From Anaerolineae bacterium (GTDB lineage Bacteria > Chloroflexota > Anaerolineae > Aggregatilineales > Phototrophicaceae), in assembly GCA_022843745.1 (NCBI GenBank), contig JALHNB010000006.1:137714-201713 (forward strand): a stretch of 64,000 bases of DNA. Reading direction: 5' to 3'. How positions within the stretch are numbered: position 1 is the first letter of the stretch; each line of letters opens with the position of its first letter. Under the pieces are notes generated by a model. That model was given only the letters and a program-made list of their open reading frames with translations, did not search any database and was not told the origin of the DNA. Shown here piece by piece: positions 24,971-33,904 of this stretch. The position numbers and the translations under genes were made by a program.

Positions 24971-26422
24971 TTAAAGCCCCTTCCCCTTCGCCTCATTCCA
25001 CAGCACATCGAGTTCCGCGAGTGTACAGTCCGTCATCGCTTTACCTTGCTCGGTCAGCGCGGTTTCGATGTAGTTGAAGCGGCGATAAAATTTGGCGTTG
25101 GCCTCGCGCAGTGCCGTTTCCGGCTCGACTTCCAGCCAACGCGCCCAATTGACCAGCACGAACAGCAGATCGCCGATTTCCTCAGCGCGTTCGGCATCGG
25201 TTTCGGCAGCCAGTACCTCATCAATTTCTTCGCGCACTTTGGCGATCACATCCTCGATGCACTCCCAGTCAAAACCCGGCTTGGCGGCTTTAGCCTGATA
25301 TTGGAACGATTGCAGCAGCGCGGGTAGCCCCTTCGGAATGCCGTCCAGCAGGGATTTGCGTTCAGTTCCCTTTTCGGCATGCTCTTGTTTTTTCAGCGCG
25401 TCCCAATTCGTAACAACCTCATCGGGGTTATCGACATTCACATCGCCCCACACATGTGGGTGACGGCGGATCATTTTGGCGTTGACATAGCGCAGCACGT
25501 CCGCCATCTGGAATTCGCCCTCGTCAATCGCGATCTGCGTGTGCAGCACCACTTGCAGCAGAATATCGCCCAATTCCTCCGAAAGCGCCTGCCAATCGCC
25601 GTTATCTATGGTTTCGAGAACTTCGTAAGCTTCCTCGATCAGATACTGGCGCAGCGATTCGTGTGTCTGCTTCTGATCCCAGGGGCAGCCTTCCGGCGCA
25701 CGGAGATGAGCGATAATTTCCTGAAACTGCTCAAAGCTCGACATCTTGCCGAGCGCGGGCAGGTAAAGCGCAGTGAGATGAGCGATATGTTCGCTGCGGT
25801 CAATCTCGTACAGCGGCAGGTCTTCGACAATTGCGTCCGGCGATCCGGCAGCGTGAATCAATTTGACCTGAAAATCGTCGGGGTATTGATTCATGAGCGT
25901 CAATTTCAAATCGGAGGCCAGTTGGCGGCTGTAAACCTGCCCCAAAAGCGCCGGATAATCGGGGTTAATCGGCGGGTGGTGCATCATCGCCAGATTAATG
26001 CCGTCGAGGATTTGCAGCCCTTCCATGCCATCAATGCCGACGAGCGCAAGAATCGGCTCGATAAAACTGATACCGTTGACGATCTCGACAGGGATTCCAG
26101 CTTCTTTGGCCTGTGCCAGCAAACGCATCGTGGTCGATTCACCGACCAGCGGATCACCCGGCACAGCATAAACGACATCGCCAACTTTCGCCGCTGCCAT
26201 CACGCGCTCGACAATCGCACTGTAAACGCCGTCAAAATCGTCAATCGTTTCATAAAGATTGTCAAAACTCTGATATGCGGTTTCGTTTTGCGGCAGGCAG
26301 GCCACACATCCATGCTGCGACGTGCGCAGATAAACCGTTTGCGCCTGTTTCAGCACGCGCCAAGCCTTGCGCGATAAATCTTCAATATCACCCGGCCCCA
26401 GACCGACGATGGTGAGTGTCAT
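24971..26422 (-). CDS. mazG: MazG nucleotide pyrophosphohydrolase fused to a tetrapyrrole-methylase domain (YabN-like)
   Basis: A 483-residue two-domain protein. Residues 1-220 form a SAM-dependent tetrapyrrole methylase fold (TIVGLGPGDIEDLSRKAW, VVYAVPGDPLVGESTTMRLL). Residues 220-483 hold two MazG repeats, each with the metal-binding E-E-x-x-D type motif: EELGDILLQVVLHTQ and AEEIGDLLFVLVNWAR, plus CPWDQKQTHESLRQYLIEE. This is the B. subtilis YabN arrangement. MazG hydrolyses non-canonical nucleoside triphosphates. The role of the methylase half is unknown. It is the last gene of a six-gene minus-strand operon, 17 nt after the preceding stop. Confidence 0.95.
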   Translation of the reverse strand: MTLTIVGLGPGDIEDLSRKAWRVLKQAQTVYLRTSQHGCVACLPQNETAYQSFDNLYETIDDFDGVYSAIVERVMAAAKVGDVVYAVPGDPLVGESTTMRLLAQAKEAGIPVEIVNGISFIEPILALVGIDGMEGLQILDGINLAMMHHPPINPDYPALLGQVYSRQLASDLKLTLMNQYPDDFQVKLIHAAGSPDAIVEDLPLYEIDRSEHIAHLTALYLPALGKMSSFEQFQEIIAHLRAPEGCPWDQKQTHESLRQYLIEEAYEVLETIDNGDWQALSEELGDILLQVVLHTQIAIDEGEFQMADVLRYVNAKMIRRHPHVWGDVNVDNPDEVVTNWDALKKQEHAEKGTERKSLLDGIPKGLPALLQSFQYQAKAAKPGFDWECIEDVIAKVREEIDEVLAAETDAERAEEIGDLLFVLVNWARWLEVEPETALREANAKFYRRFNYIETALTEQGKAMTDCTLAELDVLWNEAKGKGL

Positions 26423-26439
26423 GTTCAGTCCTTCAAATT

Positions 26440-27153
26440 TTAGCTAAGTTTTCGTCCGGCGATCAGCGCACGATTGCCGTGTAAATGCAAAATAGCAGCC
26501 TCGAATCCGGCATCGCGCATCCAGCTTAAGTGCTGCTCCGGCCCCATCGGCAAATCGCCACGTCCACGCACAATTTGCTCATGTTCGGCAAAATTCGCAC
26601 CTTCGCGATCTTTAATCATTGATTCATAAACGCGATCCTGCCGCGCCCATACGCTCTGAACAGCCGACCACAGTCCCGGCGTTTCGACACGCATCCGATC
26701 CACCAGCAAAAACAGACCACCTGGCTCTAAAACGCTGTAAATAAAGCGATAAGCCGTTTGCATCTCATCAGGCGTCAGGTGGTGCAGCGCCTGAATCGAA
26801 ATGGCGAATTGATAGGGATGCTCCGGCAAAATCAGCGACTCAATCTGCGCCAGATCATGTTCAACGGCCTGATAACGCTCGACATAAGGCGTGAGTCGTT
26901 CAGCCGCCAGCGCCATCATTTCGCGTGAGCTATCAACGCCAACCACATTCGCCTGCGGAATACGGTCAAAGATCATTTTTTCGACCAGCCCACTGCCAAA
27001 TCCGAGGTCGAGCGTCCATTTCCCCGGCTGATAAGCATCTGCCATCACCGAGAGCAAAATATCAAGCTGCTCCTGTCGAGTCGGATTGGTTTTATCGCCC
27101 TGCGCATCCCACCCGGCGGCATGGGCTGCGTCTTTCCAGTCCTGGATAGGCAT
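26440..27153 (-). CDS. Class I SAM-dependent methyltransferase
   Basis: A 237-residue methyltransferase. Motif I is TLDLGFGSGLVEKMIF, motif II is around VVGVDSSREMMALAAERL, and the post-motif region is FAISIQALHHLTPDEM. No N-terminal targeting signal is seen. It starts 3 nt after the stop of the CoA-binding gene, well inside the operon. The substrate cannot be inferred. A second, only distantly similar methyltransferase is three genes upstream. Confidence 0.88.
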   Translation of the reverse strand: MPIQDWKDAAHAAGWDAQGDKTNPTRQEQLDILLSVMADAYQPGKWTLDLGFGSGLVEKMIFDRIPQANVVGVDSSREMMALAAERLTPYVERYQAVEHDLAQIESLILPEHPYQFAISIQALHHLTPDEMQTAYRFIYSVLEPGGLFLLVDRMRVETPGLWSAVQSVWARQDRVYESMIKDREGANFAEHEQIVRGRGDLPMGPEQHLSWMRDAGFEAAILHLHGNRALIAGRKLS

Positions 27154-27156
27154 CGC

Positions 27157-27594
27157 CTACCCTCGCTTCTTAGGAGCAATTTTCAAACGCTCGTGTTCGG
27201 TGCGGATGCACAGATTGGTCGCGATGTTCAGCCCGGCAGCGAGGGCTTTTTTGACCGCCGCGTCGTCTACCACATCAAGCTGCGCCCAAACCGTTTTCGC
27301 GCCAATCGCAATCGCTTCATCGACAATCTCAGACAAATAATCCGATTTGCGAAACACATTGACAATATCAACGGGCGCAGGCACAGCCGAGAGGGATGGA
27401 TACGAACGATGACCGTCTACGTCGTCAATATTCGGATTCACGGGATAAATCAGATAGCCTTTTTCCTGCAAATAATTCGCGACCTGATAGCTGGTGTAGT
27501 AATGATCGTTCGAGATGCCCACGACAGCGATCACAGTGGCATTTTCCAATATTTCACGAATCGCCTTGTCATTTCCGTTCAGTTCGACGGCCAT
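27157..27594 (-). CDS. CoA-binding domain protein, paralog 1
   Basis: A 145-residue Rossmann-fold protein of the YccU/CoA-binding family. ATVIAVVGISNDHYYTSYQVANYL provides the dinucleotide-binding loop, followed by YPVNPNIDDVDG, VDIVNVFRKSDYL and the conserved TVWAQLDVVDDAA. Family function is not settled; it corresponds to the CoA-binding module of succinyl-CoA synthetase alpha. I start at ATG 27594 with GGAG 10 nt upstream and not at the longer frame to 27744, which overlaps the upstream methyltransferase. It is a diverged duplicate of the protein at 29659. Confidence 0.9.
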   Translation of the reverse strand: MAVELNGNDKAIREILENATVIAVVGISNDHYYTSYQVANYLQEKGYLIYPVNPNIDDVDGHRSYPSLSAVPAPVDIVNVFRKSDYLSEIVDEAIAIGAKTVWAQLDVVDDAAVKKALAAGLNIATNLCIRTEHERLKIAPKKRG

Positions 27595-27608
27595 CTTGAG
27601 ACTCCTGT

Positions 27609-28439
27609 TTACATTTTTTGAGCGAGAATGCCAATCCACTCGGAATCCGGCGTATAAGGATTCCCCATTAAATCGCTGAACACACCGCGTACCACGAAAT
27701 TTTTGGTCGCCAATTCCGACTCTATCGACGCAGGCGAATAACACTGAAACCAGTTGCGATAGATGCTGACATGGTTATCAGCTTCGATAATCGCATATTG
27801 ATCGAGCAAAACCTGCTGCTCAGGGTAACGAAAACGCTCGAATAATTCCAGATAGTCCGCCGATTTCCAGAAGCCGCCAGACTCCGCTACCGACCAATGT
27901 CTTTCGGCAGGCCGATTCTCAAAATGGGCCATGCTGGAAACATCCAAAACGAAATAGCCTCCAGGTTTAAGCTGCTGGTGAACCGTTTCGAGCAATTGGG
28001 CGCGTTCATCGCCGGAAAGCACACAAAAATCGCCGTAAATCAGCGTGACAGCTTTGAATACTCCATCAAGATCAAGGTCAAGATAATTCTGGCAGAGATA
28101 GCGAGTCGCAGGGTCATGCTCATGCGCGTAGTTGATGGAATTTTGCGAGAAATCCACACCTGTCACCCGTAGATCATACGCAGCAAACCGCTGACAATAT
28201 AGTCCCGGCCCGCAGCCGAGATCAAGCAAGGCATCGCCGGGACGTAATTTGAGCGTGCCAACAACCCACTCTACCGTTTTGTCGATAACTTCAGGGCGGC
28301 GGCTGGCAGCGTCAACATCTGGGTTAAGATGGGCTTCGAGCATCCGCTGCGCGATATAGGGGTCATCCCAGAAATGCAGTTCGCCTTTTTCAAAGAGCGC
28401 TGGCTTTCGATTTAAGGCCTTGAGCAGCGGGAAATTCAA
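27609..28439 (-). CDS. Class I SAM-dependent methyltransferase
   Basis: A 276-residue methyltransferase with motif I LLDLGCGPGLYCQRFA, motif II VTGVDFSQNSINYAHEH and the acidic IYGDFCVLSGDERAQLL. The N-terminal 70 residues (FPLLKALNRKPALF to WVVGTLKLRP) precede the SAM fold. The start is TTG at 28439 with AAGGAA 7 nt upstream. It lies 11 nt after the DUF885 gene and 14 nt before the CoA-binding gene. The substrate is unknown. Confidence 0.86.
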   Translation of the reverse strand: MNFPLLKALNRKPALFEKGELHFWDDPYIAQRMLEAHLNPDVDAASRRPEVIDKTVEWVVGTLKLRPGDALLDLGCGPGLYCQRFAAYDLRVTGVDFSQNSINYAHEHDPATRYLCQNYLDLDLDGVFKAVTLIYGDFCVLSGDERAQLLETVHQQLKPGGYFVLDVSSMAHFENRPAERHWSVAESGGFWKSADYLELFERFRYPEQQVLLDQYAIIEADNHVSIYRNWFQCYSPASIESELATKNFVVRGVFSDLMGNPYTPDSEWIGILAQKM

Positions 28440-28450
28440 AATTCTATTCC

Positions 28451-29641
28451 TTAGCTTTTCAACTGTGACGGCAGCACTTGCCTAACCAGAAGTTGCAGAA
28501 ATAGCGATTTTTTATCGACTTTCTGGGCAGCCTGCGCGATCAGATCATACCCCTGTGTATAGGTGAAAGGGTATGAGCGAAAAAGTGGATGGCTGATAAA
28601 GCGAAATGATTTTTCGGCACGCGCACGGGACGCAATGGCATAAGTCTGAATATAATCAATCGTTTGATCCTGCGTATATTCGTTGGTGTTATACAGGATC
28701 GCGGCGTTGCCACTGACGTAGCGCAGTTTTTCGCGGGCGGCTTCGATACGCCGAATCATTTCTGGTGGATCAGCCTGCAACCCAACCGCCGGAAAGAGAA
28801 CCTCCGCATTCCACTCATGATGGCTGTCATCCGGGAAAATCATCTCCAGCGCGGTGACGGCAATCCCCTCGGCGATGACGGCTGACGGCGAGTGCAGCAG
28901 CATGGCGGCCTGTTCCGCGTATCCCAATTCCTGATATAAACGCTTCTCTTTCAACTGGCCTTCGGTGTGATGTCCCGGATAAGCTTCGTGGGCAAAAAGA
29001 TCGAGCAAGCCCAGTGCGGAAACAGGCAAATCCACATTAAATTCGACCAGTGATTGCGCATTGCCTTTATACCAGTTATAGGCACTCCAGGGTTGATTGG
29101 TGACAGCCGTCAGTTCAATCCCTTCACCTTCAACAAGGTCAATCAAATTCATCGTGCGTTTTCGCGTCTCAGCCCGCACCAGATCGAGCATCGGCATCAA
29201 CTGGTCGGGGCGCAGTTCGTAACGCTTGCGCCAGGTGTCGAGCCGTTCTGCGACATTACCCTCTCCGGTCAGCAGCGTATCGAGTTCCTGATGCGCGGAT
29301 GTAAAAAGGGATTCATCAACTTTTTGCGGGCTGATGTCATAGAGGTGATTCACCTCGTCCAAATAATCGAGTTCTTCGCCATTTTGAATCCGCAATGTAC
29401 ACTCGATGGCGCGTAAAACAGCCTTCAGATAAGCTTCACGCGCAGGATCGCCAGAGGGCAATTTGTCGCGCAGGGTCGATAAATCATCTAACAGAGCGTG
29501 GGCGGGTTTCTTTTTACTGGCTTCGACTTCGGCTTTTAATTCCGCCGGGCCAATATAGCCATCAATGTAGCCATCTACATGTTTGTTAATTTCCAGCGCC
29601 AGGGTCAGATAGGCACGACCAAAATCATCGAGAACGGGCAT
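28451..29641 (-). CDS. DUF885 family protein, probable metal-dependent carboxypeptidase-like enzyme
   Basis: A 396-residue protein. The defining motif is FAHEAYPGHHTEGQLKEKRL, a zinc-site-like HE-xxx-HH arrangement typical of DUF885. A downstream conserved VSGNAAILYNTNEYTQDQTI block follows. The N-terminal part (residues 1-180) is helical. Some family members are reported or predicted peptidases, but the substrate here is unknown. I choose ATG 29641 with GGGAG about 9 nt upstream; the frame to 29707 overlaps the upstream gene. It lies between two CoA-binding paralogs. Confidence 0.82.
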   Translation of the reverse strand: MPVLDDFGRAYLTLALEINKHVDGYIDGYIGPAELKAEVEASKKKPAHALLDDLSTLRDKLPSGDPAREAYLKAVLRAIECTLRIQNGEELDYLDEVNHLYDISPQKVDESLFTSAHQELDTLLTGEGNVAERLDTWRKRYELRPDQLMPMLDLVRAETRKRTMNLIDLVEGEGIELTAVTNQPWSAYNWYKGNAQSLVEFNVDLPVSALGLLDLFAHEAYPGHHTEGQLKEKRLYQELGYAEQAAMLLHSPSAVIAEGIAVTALEMIFPDDSHHEWNAEVLFPAVGLQADPPEMIRRIEAAREKLRYVSGNAAILYNTNEYTQDQTIDYIQTYAIASRARAEKSFRFISHPLFRSYPFTYTQGYDLIAQAAQKVDKKSLFLQLLVRQVLPSQLKS

Positions 29642-29658
29642 CTCAGCAATCTCCCAAT

Positions 29659-30087
29659 TTATGTTGTAAGTTTCACGCCGAGGCGCATAAATTCGACCTT
29701 GATGCAAACATCCATCGCAACATTCAGTCCCGCATCGAGCGCCTTCTGTCCGGCCTGCTTATCATAAACGCCAAGCTGCGACCACACGGTCTTCGCACCC
29801 GCTTCAATCGAGTCGTCGATCACGCTCGGCAAATACTCCGAACGGCGAAACACATCCACAATGTCAATGGGTTCGGGTACATCCTTGAGCGAAGCATAAG
29901 ACGGCTGACCGTCGATCTGACTGACGGTTGGGTTCACCGCGTAAACTGTGTAGCCCACCCGACGCAAAAATTGCGCGATTTGATAGCTGGTGCGGGAAGG
30001 ATTATCGGAATGGCCGACAACCGCCACGACTCGCGCATTGGTGAGCGCATCACGCATGGCAGCGTCATTGGTATTGAGATCAGGCAT
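29659..30087 (-). CDS. CoA-binding domain protein, paralog 2
   Basis: A 142-residue protein of the same CoA-binding family as 27157-27594. The two share VVAVVGHSDNPSRTSYQIAQ against VIAVVGISNDHYYTSYQVAN, the YAVNP/YPVNP turn, the VDVFRRSEYL/VNVFRKSDYL helix and TVWSQLG/TVWAQLD. It is the first gene of the six-gene operon, with GAGGAG 5 nt before the ATG. Two copies in one operon suggest distinct ligands or a heteromer; neither is shown. Confidence 0.9.
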   Translation of the reverse strand: MPDLNTNDAAMRDALTNARVVAVVGHSDNPSRTSYQIAQFLRRVGYTVYAVNPTVSQIDGQPSYASLKDVPEPIDIVDVFRRSEYLPSVIDDSIEAGAKTVWSQLGVYDKQAGQKALDAGLNVAMDVCIKVEFMRLGVKLTT

Positions 30088-30112
30088 TTTTGCTCCTCAC
30101 AAATTTGGAATC

Positions 30113-30118
30113 ATTATA
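30113..30118 (-). promoter_or_regulatory. Candidate -10 element for the six-gene operon
   Basis: A perfect TATAAT (minus strand) lies 25 nt upstream of the first ATG of the operon. The matching -35 position reads CGATCA, a poor fit, so activation or a different upstream contact would be needed. Confidence 0.35.
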
Positions 30119-30231
30119 GAGCATAGACTACCCGATGATCGGCTTTTTTACACTTTGGAAAGCTGGAGTTTATGGTTTCATGGATGATTGTTTAGAAGGA
30201 AGTTGATTCATCCAATAGGGTTAATCAGTTT

Positions 30232-30268
30232 TCTAAACAAAAACGGCAAGACTGGAACCAGCCTTGCC
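30232..30268 (-). terminator. Intrinsic terminator of the ribosomal superoperon
   Basis: Read on the minus strand, GGCAAGGCTGG and CCAGTCTTGCC form an 11-bp stem (one G-T) with a two-base TT gap as loop, followed by GTTTTTGTTT. It begins 35 nt after the rpsI stop. Confidence 0.9.
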
Positions 30269-30303
30269 TGAATATATTTCAAAATTACCGAAGCGTGGGA
30301 AAA

Positions 30304-30699
30304 TTAACGCTTGGTGTAGGTTGGTGCCTTACGAGCACGCTTAAGACCTGGCTTCTTACGTTCCTTTACGCGGGCATCGCGTGTGAGGAATTTGGCATCC
30401 TTCAGGCGCGGCTTCAGTTCGGGGTCGATCAGAAGCAGAGCACGGGCGAGGCCAAGCTGAATGGCATCGCGCTGGCCGGTAATTCCACCACCGTTGACAT
30501 GCACGCTAATATTATAGTGCTTGTCCTGACCGATGGTACGCAGCGGCTCCAAAAGAATATCTACATCGCCAAAGCGTGAAAGATAATCACTGCCATCTTT
30601 ATCATTAATAATCAGATTGCCAGTCCCACCGGGGAAAATACGCACCCGTGCGGTGGCTTGTTTACGGCGGCCAATGCCTTCATAGTATTGAGCAGACAT
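30304..30699 (-). CDS. rpsI: 30S ribosomal protein S9 (uS9)
   Basis: Small-subunit protein whose C-terminal tail reaches the P-site tRNA. The 131-residue product has YYEGIGRRKQATARVRIFPG at the N-terminus, LARALLLIDPELK in the middle and the universal basic tail ERKKPGLKRARKAPTYTKR. I choose ATG 30699 over an in-frame TTG at 30705 because GGAAGG is 7 nt away. It follows rplM by 12 nt, the usual S9-L13 pair, and is the last gene before the terminator. Confidence 0.97.
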   Translation of the reverse strand: MSAQYYEGIGRRKQATARVRIFPGGTGNLIINDKDGSDYLSRFGDVDILLEPLRTIGQDKHYNISVHVNGGGITGQRDAIQLGLARALLLIDPELKPRLKDAKFLTRDARVKERKKPGLKRARKAPTYTKR

Positions 30700-30711
30700 C
30701 CTCAATCCTTC

Positions 30712-31146
30712 CTAGATTTCCAAAACTTTGGGCTTCTGCGCCTTGTGCGGGTGATTCTCGCCTGCATAAATCTTGAGCTTGCGGAGCGTAGCCCGACCCA
30801 GTGCATTCTTGGGTAGCATCCCTTTGACTGCCAAACCAATCACGCGATCCGGGTGCTTGATAAACTGGTCTCGCAACGTAATCGAGGTGAGGCCGCCGAT
30901 GTAATGCGAGTGGCGATGATAGACTTTATCATCCAGGCGATTGCCGGTAACAACGATATGTTCGGCGTTGATGACGACCACATAGTCGCCAACATCAATA
31001 TTGGGCGCAAAAATCGGTTTATTTTTACCGCGCAGGATAGTTGCAATCTGTGTGGCGAGACGCCCCAGATTCTTACCCTTCGCGTCCACAATCCACCATT
31101 CGCGCTGAATGTCATCTGGCTTGGTTACGAAAGTTTTGTAGGTCAA
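30712..31146 (-). CDS. rplM: 50S ribosomal protein L13 (uL13)
   Basis: Early-assembling large-subunit protein. The 144-residue product shows [39 protein letters not shown] and [20 protein letters not shown], all family landmarks. The start is TTG at 31146 with GGAGG 6 nt upstream; no ATG is suitably placed. It follows truA after a 133-nt gap holding palindromic repeat B. Confidence 0.97.
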   Translation of the reverse strand: MTYKTFVTKPDDIQREWWIVDAKGKNLGRLATQIATILRGKNKPIFAPNIDVGDYVVVINAEHIVVTGNRLDDKVYHRHSHYIGGLTSITLRDQFIKHPDRVIGLAVKGMLPKNALGRATLRKLKIYAGENHPHKAQKPKVLEI

Positions 31147-31250
31147 AATGTTCCTCCAACGGGCGTCTCTAATAACCCGCTCTGCATAATACGTGCTATT
31201 TTACGGACGCCACGCGCCCAATCAAGGTGCAATTTCGCTACATTTGCTTT

Positions 31251-31279
31251 GTAGGGGCTGCCCGGCGGGTCGTCCCTAC
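31251..31279. repeat. GTAGGGG palindromic intergenic repeat, copy B
   Basis: An imperfect copy of the repeat at 36953. Outer arms GTAGGG and CCCTAC are intact while the inner arms (GCTGCCC against GGGTCGT) have mismatches. It lies directly after the truA stop in the 133-nt truA-rplM gap. Confidence 0.7.
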
Positions 31280-32026
31280 TTAATATCGCACCATTTCCAG
31301 AGTTAAACCCTGCGGCGGCGCTACTGTCCAGCCTTTTGCCAGACTCGCCGCACGAAAAGCTGTTTCAAACTGCTGCATCGTTCGCATTCCGCGTCCGACA
31401 TCCACCAGCATACCGACTACTCGGCGAACCATATGCTGCAAAAAGGCGTTCGCTTCGACCCAGTAGGTGAACTGCGCCCCGTAAGGCTGCTGCTCGACCA
31501 CCCATTCAGATCGCATAACCCTGCGCACCGTGTTCGTGCCTTTGGGTGGTGCGCCAAATGTCGCGAAATCATGCTCACCGATCAAAACATTCGCCGCTGT
31601 TTGCATCAGATCAGCAGCGAGTGTACCCCGCATATGCCACGTATAGCGGCGCAAAAGCGGTTGGCGCTGTCCGGCGTGTACGATCACATAACGGTACACA
31701 CGAGATTTCGCATCGAAACGCGGGTGAAAACCGGGCTGCTTGATGATTTCGTGTAAAGAGATGTCATCCGGCAAAACAGCATTCAACGCCCGCAGGAGAT
31801 CATGATCGCTATGAGTCCAGGTGATGTCGAAAGCAATCACCTGTCCAGCCGCATGGACTCCCGTATCCGTTCGTCCTGCTCCGATCACCGTCGCCTGCTG
31901 CTGCGACACCTGGGCAACTGCCTGTTCCAGGGCTAACTGGATGGTAGGTGTATCGCCAGCCTGCCGCTGAAATCCCTGGTAGGCCGTGCCGTCATACGAA
32001 ACCACAGCACGATAACGCGCAGTCAC
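31280..32026 (-). CDS. truA: tRNA pseudouridine(38-40) synthase
   Basis: Isomerises uridines 38-40 in the anticodon stem of tRNAs. The catalytic aspartate is Asp54 in GAGRTDTGVHAAGQ. The N-terminus RYRAVVSYDGTAYQGFQRQ and the C-terminal FLQHMVRRVVGMLVDVGRG are typical. At 248 residues the length is normal. The GTG start overlaps the rplQ stop by one base (TAGTG), so the gene is coupled to the alpha operon, a common bacterial arrangement. Confidence 0.96.
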   Translation of the reverse strand: MTARYRAVVSYDGTAYQGFQRQAGDTPTIQLALEQAVAQVSQQQATVIGAGRTDTGVHAAGQVIAFDITWTHSDHDLLRALNAVLPDDISLHEIIKQPGFHPRFDAKSRVYRYVIVHAGQRQPLLRRYTWHMRGTLAADLMQTAANVLIGEHDFATFGAPPKGTNTVRRVMRSEWVVEQQPYGAQFTYWVEANAFLQHMVRRVVGMLVDVGRGMRTMQQFETAFRAASLAKGWTVAPPQGLTLEMVRY

Positions 32027-32421
32027 TATGCTGGCGTTTCGCGATCCACCAATTCCAGCAGAACCATATCGGCGTTATCACCTTTGCGCGGCCCCAATTT
32101 GAGGACGCGGGTGTAACCGCCTGCACGATCCTGGTAACGCGGTGCCAATTTGCCGAACAGGATTTCAACAATCTCGCGATCATTGCCCAGTCGGCTGGCA
32201 GCGATACGACGCGCATGAACACCCCGCATAGGGTCTTCGTGTGCGAGTCCACGCTTGGCAATCGAGATCAGTTTTTCAACATGACCACGCACAAAAGCGG
32301 CTTTAGCCTGTGTGGTGGTGATGCGCTCATTTTCGAGCAATGCACGTGTCAGCGCCAGTTCAAGCGCCTTACGTTGACCGGTGCTCCGGTTCAGTTTCTT
32401 TCCAGCGATGCCATGTCTCAT
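32026..32421 (-). CDS. rplQ: 50S ribosomal protein L17 (bL17)
   Basis: Large-subunit protein near the exit tunnel. The 131-residue product opens with MRHGIAGKKLNRSTGQRKAL, the L17 signature, and includes ERITTTQAKA and RYQDRAGGYTRVLKLGPRKGDNADM. It starts two bases after the rpoA stop and ends within the truA start. Confidence 0.97.
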   Translation of the reverse strand: MRHGIAGKKLNRSTGQRKALELALTRALLENERITTTQAKAAFVRGHVEKLISIAKRGLAHEDPMRGVHARRIAASRLGNDREIVEILFGKLAPRYQDRAGGYTRVLKLGPRKGDNADMVLLELVDRETPA

Positions 32422-32423
32422 AA

Positions 32424-33419
32424 TTATTCACTCACTTCGGCAACTTCATTATCGTCGTGCAGATAGCCTTTTTCTTTGAGCTTATCGACCAGTTCGTCCA
32501 GCGACTTTTCGCCAAAATTGCGAATCGCCAGCATCGCATCCGGCCCGCGATCCAGCATATCCAGCACGTCTCCGACTGTCGTAATGCCAGTACGCTTGAG
32601 CGAATTGAACACGCGCACGCTCAGATCCAATTCTTCAATCGGCTTGTCGTACAGTTCACGGCCCTTATTGCCCTTACGCCCGGTTTCTTCCACCTGCTCG
32701 TCGCCAACGCGGTTATAACCGTCCAGTTCATCAGGCTGGATACCGCTGATGACGCGCAAATGCTTGATAAGGATTTCCGCAGCCTGGCTGAGGGCATCTT
32801 CCGGTCGAATAGTACCATCCGTCCAGATTTCCAGGATCAGCTTATCATAATTGGTGCGCTGGTTGACACGTGCGCGATCCACTTCAAAATTCACGCGGCG
32901 GATCGGGCTGAAAATCGCATCAACAGGCAGTTCGCCAATCGGCAGCCGTCCGCGATCTTCGGCGGGGCTGTAGCCGCGTCCGGCACGCACTTCGAATTCA
33001 ATTTCGAGATGAGCGCTCGGCGCATCAACGGTGAACAGATACAGATCGGTGTTGATGATCTCAACTTCCGGCGGCGGGATAATGTCGGCGGCTGTCACCG
33101 TACCTTCACCCCGATGTTCCAGACGCAGACGCGCCTGCTCGACACCATCCATCCGCAGGCGAAGCTGTTTCACCTGCAAGATAAGCTGGGTCATATCTTC
33201 GCGCACGTTCGGGATCGCCGAAAATTCGTGATGCACATCCGATACGCGAATGCTGGTCACTGCCGCGCCTGGCAAGGAAGACAGCAGTATGCGGCGCAGG
33301 GCCGTCCCCAGTGTTAAGCCATAGCCACTTTCAAGTGGACTGATGATAAACCGGCCATAATTGCGCGATGTAGCATCACCCTGAACCTTATGCGGCAGAA
33401 CCATGTTATTTGTAAACAA
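32424..33419 (-). CDS. rpoA: RNA polymerase alpha subunit
   Basis: Assembly platform of RNA polymerase and contact point for activators. The 331-residue protein has the N-terminal dimerisation domain (GRFIISPLESGYGLTLGTAL, LRRILLSSLPGAAVTSIRV) and the C-terminal domain (IEELDLSVRVFNSLKRTGI, GDVLDM, MLAIRNFGEKSLDELVDKL). I keep the TTG at 33419 because GGAGGAAG lies 5-8 nt upstream; ATG 33404 is an alternative. It follows rpsK directly, so rpsD, which usually stands between them, is absent. Confidence 0.96.
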   Translation of the reverse strand: MFTNNMVLPHKVQGDATSRNYGRFIISPLESGYGLTLGTALRRILLSSLPGAAVTSIRVSDVHHEFSAIPNVREDMTQLILQVKQLRLRMDGVEQARLRLEHRGEGTVTAADIIPPPEVEIINTDLYLFTVDAPSAHLEIEFEVRAGRGYSPAEDRGRLPIGELPVDAIFSPIRRVNFEVDRARVNQRTNYDKLILEIWTDGTIRPEDALSQAAEILIKHLRVISGIQPDELDGYNRVGDEQVEETGRKGNKGRELYDKPIEELDLSVRVFNSLKRTGITTVGDVLDMLDRGPDAMLAIRNFGEKSLDELVDKLKEKGYLHDDNEVAEVSE

Positions 33420-33436
33420 AACGACTTCCTCCGGGA

Positions 33437-33844
33437 CTAAACGCGACGTTTCTTAGGTGGACGAACGCCATTGTGCGCAATCGGGGTCTGGTCGGTAATC
33501 GAACGTACCTTCAATCCGCTGGATTGAATCGCGCGAATGGCGGCCTCGCGCCCCGGCCCCGGCCCCTTGACGAACACATCAACTTCCTGCATCCCCTGTC
33601 CCTGGGCGGATTCAGAAGCGGTTTGCGCGGCCATACGAGCAGCATACGGCGTACTTTTGCGGCTGCCCTTAAAACCGGATGTCCCAGCACTGGCCCACGA
33701 AACCACATTACCCGATTGGTCGGTCATCGACACAATCGTGTTATTGAAGGTTGCGAAGATGTGCGCCTGACCATAGGGTATGTTTTTGACGACTTTTTTG
33801 GCAGCACGCCGACCAGTCGCCGCTTTCTTTTGTTGACGAGCCAT
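33437..33844 (-). CDS. rpsK: 30S ribosomal protein S11 (uS11)
   Basis: Platform protein near the mRNA exit. The 135-residue product has [40 protein letters not shown] and the C-terminal [21 protein letters not shown] choose ATG 33844 with GGAGAG upstream; the frame opened at 33859 begins with a non-homologous stretch. The gap to rpsM (116 nt) contains a hairpin. Confidence 0.97.
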   Translation of the reverse strand: MARQQKKAATGRRAAKKVVKNIPYGQAHIFATFNNTIVSMTDQSGNVVSWASAGTSGFKGSRKSTPYAARMAAQTASESAQGQGMQEVDVFVKGPGPGREAAIRAIQSSGLKVRSITDQTPIAHNGVRPPKKRRV

Positions 33845-33877
33845 AGAAACTCTCTCCAAATGGTTTTGATGGGAAAC

Positions 33878-33904
33878 GCGCCCTGCTCATGTAAAACAGG
33901 GCGC
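33878..33904 (-). other. Hairpin in the rpsM-rpsK gap
   Basis: GCGCCCTG and CAGGGCGC form a perfect 8-bp stem with an 11-nt loop in the 116-nt gap between rpsM and rpsK. There is no T-run, so it is not a classical terminator. It could be an RNA-processing, pausing or autoregulatory site. Confidence 0.6.

Noticed and set aside
25379..26377. 332-codon open frame antisense to mazG
   Set aside because: It is a shadow of codon bias. The MazG motifs on the minus strand are complete.
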